A stretch of 64,000 nucleotides of DNA, from NCBI GenBank assembly GCA_038496675.1, contig CM076666.1, forward strand, positions 6,953,112-7,017,111, written 5' to 3'. How positions within the stretch are numbered: the first letter of the stretch is position 1; the number at the start of each line of letters is the position of its first letter. Shown in pieces: positions 11,728-22,085 of the stretch. This DNA is from Rachycentron canadum. Its lineage: Eukaryota; Chordata; Actinopteri; Carangiformes; Rachycentridae. The notes below the pieces were generated by a model that made no database searches, was not told where the DNA came from, and worked only from the letters and a program-made list of their open reading frames with translations. The position numbers and the translations under genes are program-made.

Positions 11728-12063
11728 CTAAACATCAATGGCCACCCCGTGTTTGGTGGAGATAACATCCCTGGTTCCTGTCAGATACATGAGCACAGAA
11801 CACAGGTGAGGAAGGGTCGCCGTAGTGCTGACATACAGCCAGTAGGGGATTGGTGCCGTGTTGCCGAATGGGCACACCCACAATCCGTGGCGCACGGCAT
11901 CCCGGACGTGGTGTGTCGCCATAGAAATGAAAAGCATCCAAGGCAAGGAGCACCAAGCATCCTTCAGGCGTCCGAGCCACATGAGGAAGCGAAGGGAGAG
12001 ACAGAGCACTGGGATGAGAGAGGAACAGTGCAGAGGAGGACGCTGAGGAAGAGACACAGCAGC
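11728..12063 (-). CDS. TMEM267: TMEM267 last coding exon
   Basis: 111 codons plus TAG stop (11728-11730). Acceptor CTCCCACAG precedes GCT GCT GTG. It carries the HHxxDxxxH motif and the last transmembrane segments. Confidence 0.95.
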   Translation of the reverse strand, partial: AAVSLPQRPPLHCSSLIPVLCLSLRFLMWLGRLKDAWCSLPWMLFISMATHHVRDAVRHGLWVCPFGNTAPIPYWLYVSTTATLPHLCSVLMYLTGTRDVISTKHGVAIDV

Positions 12064-13824
12064 CTGTGGGAGAGGGAATGACAGGTACAATATCAGTCTG
12101 CAGTTGACAAATATATTTCTGCCAGTGCTTTGCTGCAGGGGTTTTTTATAACTATGTGTCAAACCCCTAAAATTGATGAGCACTTTGCTTGATGTCCATC
12201 TGATTTTTAAAAGCACTTGTTCAATAGACAGAAAACAATCTAGCATGTAATTGCTTTATAAACACAGTGAGGTCCAAATTTCTGAGACCTTATGTTGAAT
12301 AGGTAGGTGGTCTCAGACTTTTGGACCCTACAGTGCATTCTGTGATATTTAAACAATGACTTAACTGGCCAAAACTCTCTTCCATGTGTTCTCTATTTAC
12401 AAGTTAAAAACAACAGCAACAAATGTAGTCAAAAGGTCAGTCAACAGGCTACAAATTAACACACAGACATAAAAACTGTCCACATCTGCAAGATGGTATG
12501 ATGTGCATGTAGTGTTTGTCATCTCTGGAAGATATTGGTTAATAATAATACATACTCCCTCCAAGTTTTCACTCATGTGATCCATAGAAAAATGTGTAAT
12601 TTATTTAATCTAGACTGTTTCTCCAATCAGAAAAATGCTCATAGTCGTAGGTTCCTTTAAATGTTGTTTGGCCAAGTCCAATCAGGCTGTCTTGTGTCTT
12701 ATGTCTTTTTCTAAAAGTGGCCTCTGTTCAGCCACTCCATCATAAAGAGCTGATTGATGGAGTGCTGCTGAGATGGTGGTCCTTGTGACAGGCTTTCCAT
12801 CTCTGCAGAGTACTTTTGAATTACTGTTGCAGTGTAACCGTTACAGTGACTTTTCTCACAGCATTGGGCCATTTTTGCTTTTACTGGTAGCGGCAGTGAA
12901 GATGGACAGGTCAGGCAGGGGACATATGGCGTATATACGACCGCTGTGGCAGGGCTCGAAACATGGTATGTGCTTTACCAGGTGACCCATGTGCTCCCTG
13001 GCTTTCTAAGCTATACCCCATTAATTCAATTTGACCCATAAAGAATGGAACTGATCACAAGGTGCTTTTCTAAATGAAAGATTTCAGTTTTTGATTTTTA
13101 ACAAATTCCTAAAAACACATTTTCACTGCATCATTATAACTTATTGGGCATATGACAGGCAACAATGCCAATTGTATAATTAATTTGACAACATAAAATC
13201 TGCAAAAATTGAAGCGGTCTGAATACTTTCTGAAGCTTGTGTGCATTTTTGCCAATGACACAAATGATTGATTGCAAACACATCATTATGCAAACTAAAC
13301 AGACTCTATAGGAAATGGCCAGATGCTGCAACGTGGACAGTATGATATGAAATAGTTATTTTGGAGTTTGGACAAAGTGTACATTTAACAGCCCTCAGTG
13401 TGGGTGCAGGTCTTACCTTGAGTGACAGGGATCCAGCCATGTAGAAGTGGTCCAGGTCTATGATTGATGCCAGAAGACCGGCCAACAGCACCTCATACAG
13501 ATCACTCTTTTTCCTTAGTCCAATAACAACTGCCCATGACCACAGCCCCACTAATCCATGTGTTGCATTGTCTAAAGCAGCACGCAGCCAAAGGTAGTTT
13601 TGGATGCCCGGCAGCTGGAGGGCATGGTCCGCCACCACACAGAACATACCAAGTCCTGCAGACGCCAGCAGGGAGGCAGAGCTGAATGTCTGAAGAAGAG
13701 CCTGGGCTTTCTCCGTCTCCACAGCCAGGCTGAGAGGTACAGGAGCGCTGTCTCCCCCAAGGCCCACCCCCAATAACGGGGACAAGGCGGGGGAGGAGTC
13801 AAGCTTGGAGTAGAATCCTTGCAT
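11728..13824 (-). CDS. TMEM267: TMEM267, multi-pass transmembrane protein 267 (C5orf28 orthologue), two coding exons
   Basis: CDS is complement of 11728-12063 joined to 13417-13824, 247 residues. The match to vertebrate TMEM267 is clear from ETEKAQALLQTFS, DNATHGLVGLWSWAVVIGL, ASIIDLDHFYMAGSLSLK, PWMLFISMATHHVRDAVRHG and the C-terminal GTRDVISTKHGVAIDV. About six hydrophobic segments are visible (near residues 50-68, 86-103, 111-131, 147-166, 174-190, 208-230), so it is a membrane protein. Its biochemical role is not established. The intron is phase 0, SLK|AAVSL, with donor AAG|GTAAGA and acceptor CCCACAG. The start is the only upstream in-frame ATG, with A at -3. It gives an N-terminal extension of about 35 residues over the human protein, which begins near the ETEK motif. 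His/Asp clusters (H89, D123, D125, H126, H187-H188, D191, H195) resemble the YdjM/DUF457 hydrolase pattern. Confidence 0.95.
12265..12335. mobile_element. Miniature inverted-repeat element (about 70 bp)
   Basis: Left end AGGTCCAAATTTCTGAGACC and right end GGTCTCAGACTTTTGGACC are near-perfect reverse complements, separated by about 19 bases, with CAGTG at the outer edges. It has the form of a Tc1-type MITE or a solo hairpin in the TMEM267 intron-proximal 3' region (just upstream of the last exon on the minus strand). Confidence 0.7.
12640..13265 (-). mobile_element. Decayed Tc1/mariner-like transposon fragment
   Basis: Minus-strand translation near 12780-12700 reads roughly SLSQGPPSQQHSINQLFMME, the degraded GxSxRTTISxALHQxxLY helix-turn-helix region of Tc1 transposases. 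The far end (13205-13262) has AAATCTGCAAAAATTGAAGC and GGTCTGAATACTTTCTGAAG, matching the terminal repeat of the abundant salmonid/percomorph Tc1 group. The interior is deleted and frame-shifted. It sits inside the TMEM267 intron. Confidence 0.7.
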
Positions 13825-13855
13825 GTTGACAGATGGCTGTAAGGGCCAATTGCCA
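13417..13855 (-). CDS. TMEM267: TMEM267 first coding exon (with short 5' UTR)
   Basis: Coding part 13417-13824. The likely exon start is 13855, after a CTGACCTTCAG acceptor; an alternative TTACAG acceptor lies between that point and the ATG. The donor at 13416/13415 reads AAG|GTAAGA. It encodes the N-terminal extension and the DNATHG and DLDH motifs. No in-frame ATG exists upstream of the chosen start within the open stretch. Confidence 0.9.
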
Positions 13856-13869
13856 CTGAAGGTCAGCAA

Positions 13870-15250
13870 AATTCAGCTAGACTGGAGAAGGAACAAAGGA
13901 GAAGGGTTAATGAGGGAACATGAGAGGAGAGAAGTAGGGTAAGGTTGTATTGTATGAAGTGTGGGGGGGTGGGGTGAAAGGCAAGTGAGAGAAGGGTTTT
14001 TAATGGTACTGTACATCAGATATGACTCACATCAAATCATCTGAAGCTCCTTGGGCTGGTGTGTAAACAATTTATATACCCTGAAAAAGCATATGTTAAA
14101 AATAGACAGTTCTTTAAAGTAGAAGATGTGCGCCTCTATATTATGTTCTGTTTAGAGCATCGGACTAGTGTACATAATGTTTAATTTTTAGCCAATTTGT
14201 TTTGAACTGAAAACGGAGGCAAACCAAGGACTTGTCTGTATTGTTGCATAAATGATTTCTTCCTCTAAACCCCTTGCCTGAAAAGCTCAATTCAAACTGT
14301 AATTCCTACATCAATGAGTGACTATCTACCAGTACAGTGCTGCTCATAACACTCTAACACATTTATTAAAATAAATCAGTTGTCATGCAAAGGTATCCAT
14401 GAGGTTTTGACAATAAGGCTCTCCCATAGTGCATCCTCAGAAACAAAGCAGAATAATAATATTGTCCCACCAGAGGAGGAAATGCTCTTTGTCTCACAAA
14501 TAAAGATGATAAACATGACATAATAAAAACATCACCAGCATCACACTGAAGTGCATTTGTAATTGCAACTTCTATGAATAAAACCTATATGTCAGTGATG
14601 TGTCCTTGGCACAAAGGTGCAAATTATGCATGTAAAACGTATCACCGTTATAATTACCGCATGCAGCTCATTAACGATTAATATATACATAATAATCACC
14701 AGTTATACTGTGACTGCGTTCATTGCCACTGCATGTCTCCACAGCAGTCCCAGTCCGAAGGCTGCCCGTGCATCCCAATGAAGTCACTGTCTGCTTTGTG
14801 TCATTTAGCATGAACAGCCCGAGACAACATTTCTCTGAGGTTACAACTCGTCACTCACTTCCCATCCATTCCCAACACAGCGGGTTCACGGGGTCTTAAA
14901 CCCGGAGGGGACGTTAACATGGGTCAGCGTTTCTCACGCAAACTGCGTGAAATGTAGGACACACTCAAATGGCAGTCCGACTGAAATCAGCCCGTCCAAA
15001 CAAAGTATGTTATCTCTTGAAGGAAAAAAAACAAACAAACAAAAAACGCTGCTGTGTCTTAAATGTTTATTAGCTCTATTTTTTTTGGTCACCTGCCGGA
15101 AGCTGACGGTTCAAACACACCGTCCGTTGTATCGTCGGCAAAGCTAACGGTGGCTAACCCTGTTTTTATTCATCTGACACTTACAGCTTAACGTTACAGC
15201 GTTAAAAAAAACAACAAAACAAAACGTTGTTGGTTAACCTGTTAAACATC
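13870..15250 (-). other. TMEM267 5' intron region
   Basis: Non-coding sequence between the first coding exon and the candidate non-coding first exons. CpG density rises above 14700. No extra gene recognised. Confidence 0.4.
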
Positions 15251-15254
15251 TTAC

Positions 15255-15560
15255 CTAACCACAGCTGCAGCACTGACGGTGACAGCTAGCTAGGAGCTCA
15301 GTGGCTAACAGTGACAGTGAAGGATGCTGCTTTGTGTAGGCGGACGGCAGTTTTGTGCGGTTAGCTGTGCTAAAGCCTGGATTTCACACCGTGACACGCT
15401 TCGCCTATAATTAACAGAGCTGATTTATTTGCACGTTGGCCAATTCGTGTGCTTTTTAGGCCATTTCTGAGCAACCGGTAGAGATGTATAACGATACTCA
15501 CCCCATTGCCCCGCATTGGTAACAACCCACACTTCTTCTGTTGTGCTTTGTGGGTTTAAT
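15255..15560 (-). promoter_or_regulatory. TMEM267: TMEM267 promoter and candidate non-coding first exon(s)
   Basis: Two good minus-strand donors occur in a CpG-bearing stretch: GGTTAG|GTAAGA with exon end at 15255, and AATGGG|GTGAGT with exon end at 15502. Either could end a 5' UTR exon joined to the acceptor at 13855. A CCAAT box on the minus strand (ATTGG at 15515-15519) supports transcription start near 15.5 kb. Which donor is used cannot be decided from sequence. Confidence 0.45.
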
Positions 15561-15639
15561 GGTCGGCGGCGCTTTGCTGCCACCCACCGGTCACGGGCGG
15601 GACAACCACATGTTGCATCGATAATGATAAATATCCCAC

Positions 15640-16070
15640 TAAAATTTCATCTTGGGTGGGAGAGTGTGGAAATGACCAACAATGTAAATCATTCTGTGTA
15701 TGTTCTCAAAATATCAGCAATCTGATATACGCTCAATGCAGTGAGGAATACACAGATCTATACATCGGCAAAACCAAACAGCCACTGAACAAACGCATGG
15801 CTCAATACAGGAGGACCAACTCATCTGGGCAAGACTAAGCAGTTTTCTTCCACCTAAAGGACAAGGGACTCTTTCAATGACAACAACGTACACATTTTGA
15901 ATAGGGAGGATGGGTGGTTTGAAAGAGGAGTGAAGGAGGCCGTCTATGTCAAAGTAGAGAAACCATCCATCCCTAAATAGAGGACCCTCAGACACCACCT
16001 ATCCCCCACCTACAATACTGTCCTTTCATCCCTTCAGCAGCCTTTCCCACCATCCACTGTGTGGTTGTAT
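15640..16070 (+). mobile_element. Penelope-like element fragment with GIY-YIG endonuclease domain, disabled
   Basis: Plus-strand translation gives CVCSQNISNLIYAQCSEEYT followed by DLYIGKTKQPLNKRMAQYRR. This is a GIY-YIG-type core (LIYA ... DLYIG, then the conserved Arg of the KxxLxxR helix) as found at the C-terminus of Penelope/Neptune-type retroelements. The frame is broken by a TAA after SSGQD, by a small deletion about 30 bases on, and by a further TAG after KPSIPK. Beyond these the text still reads NNVHILNREDGWFERGVKEA and RTLRHHLSPTYNTVL. It is a dead 3' fragment close to the TMEM267 promoter. The element family is inferred from the domain. Confidence 0.75.
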
Positions 16071-17800
16071 TTTAGGGCATCTGTATGACATTATGGGCTG
16101 TGTCTGGACTTAACATTATGAAAACATTACCAAAAATCGTTCCGTTGGCATCCAAAGACGTGCATGTTTATAGTTTTATAGGTCACGCTTGATTATTGTG
16201 GTTGGAGACCTTAAGGTGATACATGAAAGATTAGTTCAACAGAGCTTTAAACTTTTAAACCAAACTACTTGGACTAAATAACTTGAAACTAAAGTGTGTG
16301 TGCATTTTTGGAGTATATAATTTGCACCAGGTACGAAAGGGTTGTTTTGCATTGGCAGTCATTTTTGTATTAATTTGGCAATAGCTGCAGTTTCTCTTTG
16401 CACCACTAGAGAGGGAAAGAGACAATAGAATAAAAACCACTGTCCACGCACTAAGCATTGTAACCATCTATACGCTGTAATATGCAACATGGATTGAATA
16501 TTGTGAAGTGACTCACATCGCCTGGCTGTCTTTTTAAATGTAGAAATTCTTTCACAGTAGTTAACACTAATATTTCAGGAGTAAGAATTCAAAATGTGCT
16601 TGAGATGTATGATAAAATAAATGCCACATTGATTTGTCTTGCAAAAGATGCAAATAAATAAATCTTTAAATAAATATAATGATTATTTATCCTGCAAAGA
16701 AACTGGTTTAGTTTACAGTATGTTATATGCAGAGGAATAGCAACACTTGAAACCATGACTGGCAAATGATGTTGGTTCCCATATTTCAAATTGCCTAATA
16801 ACTTGCTGAGTGAAGGGGTTTTTAAATAGGTGTGTCGGTTCAAATGCGGAAACTTGCCATGCAATAAATTCAAATTTCACCACTCATCTAAAATTCAATT
16901 TTAATGATGTCTCTATTAAACAGCTGAGATGATATCTGTACAGACAAGTTTAATTCCTTTTTTAACGGGATGCCTTTAATGAGCCTTGTTCTCTTTACCG
17001 TATCTCAGTGGGCAGAATTTCAAATTCAATCTGGAGTTTGCCATTTCTCTATTTCTGCTTCACCTGCCCTTTTACAGTGTCTATTTAGAGATCTTGTATG
17101 AGCCTTAACCTAATTTTCCAATAGTGCTCCATGATTACTGATTTATTGGCATATAGTTGGATTTGCCACAGTCGGTGTGTAATTGGAATGACCTGTCCAC
17201 TCACTGGGGAAACCTGAAGCTCAAAAAGGTGATCTTACCCTGAAATCTTCTGGATGGTGTTGTTCAGCTTCCTGGTGAGCTGTGTCCATTTTTAACAGTG
17301 ATTCACCAAGCTGGAAGATTTTGAGTGTGCTGAATACTCCATGTGTTTATCTGTTCAAGGGGATAAGCCTCACTTCAAGAAACAAGTGACAAGATCAATG
17401 CAATCACAACAATCGCTACAATTTGGAGAATGAGGCTGGAGTCTGCAGTGAGTAACATTCTTACACTTTGCAGAAATCATGGACAGAAATCTTGATTGTT
17501 TTGAGTAGCAACGATTCCAGTTTTTCTCAGATGTCAGTGCCTATGAGCGTGTTCTGTTGTCTTTAAGGCTGGCAAGCAATTGGAGGAACAGTTGTGTGAT
17601 TCGGTTGATTCGAGAGGCAAACATCATCAGGATTCTAGCCACCTGGCCTGGAGTTTCAGAGCTCTAAACTACTAAACCCCTGCCAGTTTTTCCTATTTTC
17701 TCCATTGCCTTCCCTTTCAAGACACTTTTTGTGACATTAAATAAGTGCCATTGAGTTAGCAGTCTTTAAACATGTGCCTCTGAAGTTCTGTGGTATATAG
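16071..17800. other. Intergenic DNA, no gene seen
   Basis: AT-rich and largely free of simple repeats; 16.9-17.2 kb has a unique, low-repeat texture that might be conserved non-coding sequence. No credible exon. Confidence 0.4.
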
Positions 17801-17801
17801 T

Positions 17802-17855
17802 CAAATATCAGGGCAGGCCTAAAGAAGACGTTCTTTAGGCCTGCCCTGATATTTG
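17802..17855. repeat. Perfect 25-bp inverted repeat with 4-base loop
   Basis: Arms 17802-17826 and 17831-17855 are exact reverse complements (arm core ATCAGGGCAGGCCTAAAGAA) around the loop GACG. It would form a stable hairpin in RNA or a cruciform in DNA. No flanking terminal repeat or duplicated target was seen. Confidence 0.95.
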
Positions 17856-20215
17856 TATTTGTATATTCACATGCTTATACACTTAAGTGAGAGTATAGTT
17901 ATTCATCAGCAAACCATTTACTCCGCCACAGAGCGACAGACTGAATAATAAGAGGAATTATGAGCTGTCTCTTATGAAGGGGGCTGTGATTGATTTGTGG
18001 ATCACATGAGAACAAAGGACAAGGGAGTTATGAAATAAAGAGAAGTGGGATTTACTGTGAATTTGTCTCTCTCCATGGTGCTGAATAATTCACGTTGAGA
18101 AAGACTGCGTTTAAATGTTTCAGCACCACAGACAGCGCACAGAGAAGGTGGTTATCTCTGCTGCCCTCCAGTGGCCAAATGCAAGACGTTCATTTTTTTT
18201 CCTCAAAAAAAAAAAAAGTAACAAGGTTTTAGATTTATCCACCAGTGTTAAGTTGTGAACAAAGTCTGCAGCTGAAGAGCAGGACAAAGTTGCAAGAACT
18301 AACAAAAATGTGTTTGAGCATTCATCTCCATTGTTTTTTCAGAAATGTGGTCTTAAAGTACTGGAGGAGGCCTGTGTCTTCATTAGTGCACAGATTTTTT
18401 TTTTTTTTTTTTCTAGAAGTAAAATAGTGTATTCAAGCCACTTGTGTTGATTGATTTCATGTATGCCTTGCTTCAAAATGGTGCAGATAAACAAGTGAAA
18501 TCACACCAAGGAGAAGAAAGGATGAAGAAAACTAAATGTGTACTTTTCAAATGTGTGTTGAGATGCTTGAAATAGGAAGCACAAAGAAGAAGGTAATATG
18601 TGACAGCAGAGAAGACAGAAATAATAAAATGAGAGTTAGGGAAACGAAGAGGGAAGAAAGAGAGGCAGTGAGCTGAGTGTTTAAAGAGGCCAGGGCAGCA
18701 GTGAGAGGGAAGCAGAGATCGTGTCATTCATTCAGTTATCAGTGAAAGGTCAAACTAGCCATTAGAGCAGAGCAAGGCTGCTGCAACTGACAAGCTCCGG
18801 GCAGCATATACACACACACGAGCACCCTCTTTCCTATATACTCGAGGTTAATGTGGATCGCTTTGGGGTTGCAGACAAAGAGAACATGGCTAAACATTTC
18901 AGCTGGCATTTAATTAAAGTTCAGTTGAAATATCAGGTGGAAAGTTCTATAATGCAACTTAAAGTGCAAAATAATAGGGTTTTCTCTTGTTGTTTACAAG
19001 ACAAAGAACAAGGACAACTAAAGACTGGTCCTCATTGTAGTTGTAGTCTCTTTACCCTCCTTGTTCACTTTGTAATTTGTCATTGTAAATATTAATTAAA
19101 GGACAGGCCAGTATAAGCAAGGCAAGGAGGAAAGAGTAATGAATGCAATATCCACGCAAGCAGATACACTCTTGTCTGCACACACACTCATTCACACACA
19201 CATGGAGGACTCCAGCTGACAGCGGTTAGATGGTGTATTGATTTGTCCTAGGTCTTCAGATCTGCCTGCCAGAACTTGTCAGAATAATGACAGAAAGAGA
19301 GCTTGAGAGTGGGAAGACAGACAGTGAGACAGATTAAAGTGAGAGGGAGACGGGAAGAGTAAGTAAGTAAAGAGGGAAAGGTCAAAATGGGGAATTTTGA
19401 CCAGCTGCATCTTGCATTTTATTTCCTTGTTGAAAATATCTCACTATATGTTTAAGTATCTTTTTAATGTATAGTTAAAGTTTCACTCATCGCATACTGT
19501 TGTTTTGGTAGTTGTAACATCATACTCATCAGATTTATAGCTCCGAACTGGGAGAACAACCTCGCTGCAAATAAGCAGTCAGACGACCATAAAAGTTTGA
19601 GCTCAACCCGAACATGAGCCAAACTGATTTGATAGGGCAATGCTTTGCTTTTCTCTAACAGTCTGTGTCTTGGGTAACTGGCTGTGACAGTGTCTGAGAA
19701 TTGATTCTACTTTTGCTCTAAGGGAGCATGACTGACAAGGCTTGGAACAAAAATGGCCTTCATCAGGTGAGGGATCTCTTCAGCAACCGTCTCCGTGCAG
19801 ACCCATGCGAACCAAATCACCCATGCACCACCGATATAGCTCATCTGAGACTGTAAATATACCTCTCCGTCCCAGCCAAATTGAGAGAAAATGTTTTCTG
19901 CTCGGTCACAAGTATCGATTTGGACAACTTGAAATGAAGTAGTGTTTGTTTATGGCTGAGTGTGGGAGGTAAGGAATGCGTCATCACTGTTATTACACTG
20001 AAAAGTTATTGGAGCTGTGTTTTCATCCCGGTTTAAAAATTGATGTCTTTGTGCTCCCACGCTGACACCTCACCTTCATCTTGTAGCTATCAGGAGAAAA
20101 CTGGCGGTCGAGATATTTTCTGTTCTCACTGTTTGAAAGTTAAAATGAGTATGAAGCCGGCGTGTCATCATTCATTGTGAAATGGTCACATTTAATGGTT
20201 GAAACCTGTCATTGT
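17856..20215. other. Intergenic DNA, no gene seen
   Basis: Contains A and T homopolymer runs (18205-18218, 18395-18411) and purine-rich stretches. Short frames are not splice-supported. Confidence 0.4.
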
Positions 20216-21771
20216 ATATACATCTATAAAAAAGACCCCAGATACAGGTTACGACATTCTACTGCTAATACATACATTATTATTATTATTAAATAATAAA
20301 CTTTTTGTTCAATGTTAAAGTTACATATCATAGTTTACAAAATAGGATCAAGGAGAATTAAGCCATTATGAATGTCTGAAAAAAAACATAAAAAAAACTA
20401 AAGTCCTATATGTGTATTTTTATTATTTGTCCAGAAAATCAAAAAATACAATAAAACACATCAATATTCCTTTGAATAACATAATATTAACTGGTGATAT
20501 TGGCTACTGAAATTTAAACTGCAAAAAGACATTTTTTTTTTTGTTTTTGTTTGTAAAGGTGTCAGAATTTGGAAAGCAAACAGTTTTGTGTTATTGTAAT
20601 TTACAGCACAGAGCAGAATGGAAAACCAACATAGCTCGTATGAATGTTTCAATAACCAACTTTGTCGCCATCATTACAAAGTCAAATCAGAAACCAGACA
20701 TGGATGGGCAAAGAACTGTTCAGTCTCAAATCCACTTCTTTTTTTTTTTTTTTTTTTTTTTTACAATCCAGGTCCTCGCCAGTTGCTGAAAGCAGAATGT
20801 AAAGCTAATTGTCTAAATAAGCCAGACTACCGTTACTGAATTCTTCAAAGTGTTAGTCCTCGTATAGAAAAACGACTCACTCCTCCAGTCTGATTCAGTC
20901 GTTGGAGGCGAACAGATTCAGAGTCTGATTGAGTATTTTTGTGACCTCTTCGTTAAATGGTAGGTTTACACAAACAGGAGCTGCAGGGATCCTCAGATTC
21001 GTCCCAAGTTTGATTCCTACGCCGTTTAAGTTGGTATCGATAAGGTGTTGTGTGCGCGCATACACACACACAAACTCACTAACAGACACACACACACACA
21101 TTCACACACACACACACACGTACACAACTTTCTGGGGTTTTCAACCCATGACGAAGGCAGGCACAGGCTTCGGGAAGCTCAATGAATTGTTTGGGAACCA
21201 TTTTGTCTGGGGTGAAGTTGAGTCTTTGGCATGATGATTTAGCTGTATGGGGACTGCTATGGTAACTATACACACAGTCACACATGCCCTGTATGCATGT
21301 GTGTTTGTGTGTGCAGTGCTGTGATTTTAGAACAAAGTTAAAATTAAGACTATTAATTGATCAATTTAAAAAAAAAAAAAAAAAAAAAAAAGACCAAGAA
21401 GGTGGTGATGAGATTATTTCATTGGAGTTGATTTGTCCTCCACAACAAATCAGTCTGCTGTGGCCCATCAAAGCCACCAGGGGGTAATATAAGACTGTAG
21501 GTGCTGATATCACTGCTGTTGCTGCTCTTAATGCTGCCACTGCTCTTGTTGTTGTTGGTGGTGGTGATGATGATGAGGATGCTGCTTTCAGAAGTTCCTC
21601 TGACAATTTTCTTCGTCACCGTTTAATCAAAAAATGCTGAATCGCATTATCATCGTCTGATTTCATGTCTAAGTAACCTTGGTGAGTAACTGTGTGGTGG
21701 ACAGAAATGATCGATGCACTGTATCCTTGAAACATGTGCAAAATAGAAAAAAGACCAGCCTCCTCCTCCTC
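20216..21771. other. Region downstream of CNTFR, possible distal 3' UTR
   Basis: Holds an ATT repeat (20275-20292), a T run (20740-20762), CA repeats, an A run (21369-21391) and a GTTGTTG/GATGATG trinucleotide patch (21545-21575). A minus-strand frame at 21060-20895 reads IPAAPVCVNLPFNEEVTKIL and ends FASND, but it lacks a good acceptor, so I do not call it. Confidence 0.35.
21061..21119. repeat. (CA)n microsatellite, interrupted
   Basis: Runs of CA dinucleotides interrupted by AAACTCACTAACAG and TT. Confidence 0.9.
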
Positions 21772-21824
21772 CTACTCCTCTTCCTCTTCTTTCTCATCTC
21801 CCTTCAGGATTAAGGTGTTTAAAT
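21772..21824 (-). CDS. Candidate alternative last exon, possibly of CNTFR
   Basis: A very strong acceptor (TTCTTTTTGCTTCTGTCTCTTTCTCCAG) precedes a short open stretch that, in phase 1, reads (x)LNTLILKGDEKEEEEE and stops at TAG. Phase 1 is the phase of both CNTFR donors at 25666 and 31825, so splicing to it would be in frame. The encoded tail is acidic and has no hydrophobic GPI signal. No transcript evidence is available, and the Glu run may simply reflect a GAG/CTC microsatellite. Confidence 0.25.
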
Positions 21825-21872
21825 CTGGAGAAAGAGACAGAAGCAAAAAGAACTTAGGCATCTTGTTTTAGA

Positions 21873-21930
21873 TCAGTGGTGGAACAAGTACTGAGATCCT
21901 TTACTGAAGCAAAAATACTCAAATGATGAG
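21873..21930. repeat. Dispersed teleost repeat fragment
   Basis: CAGTGGTGGAACAAGTACTG followed by AGATCCTTTACTGAAGC and AAAAATACTCAAATGA matches the start of a very common percomorph short repeat (TGGTGGAAxAAGTAxTCAGATCCTTTACTTAAGTAAAA). Recognised from memory. Confidence 0.6.
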
Positions 21931-22011
21931 GTAAGAAAGAATATTGAACACACGCTCATTTTTATTCATGCTATTGGATTTTCTTTTTTTTTTTGTGAAA
22001 TAACTTCAGAT

Positions 22012-22085
22012 ATGTAAATGATACCATCTTTAGTGGAGCTGGTAACATCACATTAACATCTGGAACACGACAAGGAATCTTAAAG
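22012..22085 (+). mobile_element. Possible tiny LINE reverse-transcriptase remnant
   Basis: Plus-strand frame reads NDTIFSGAGNITLTSGTRQG, where SGTRQG resembles the RGTRQGCPLSP motif of L1-type RT. The similarity is lost immediately after it, so support is thin. Confidence 0.25.

Noticed and set aside
20895..21060. Minus-strand open stretch ending NLPFNEEVTKILNQTLNLFASND
   Set aside because: Protein-like text, but no usable acceptor in front and a CA repeat directly upstream; no family recognised.
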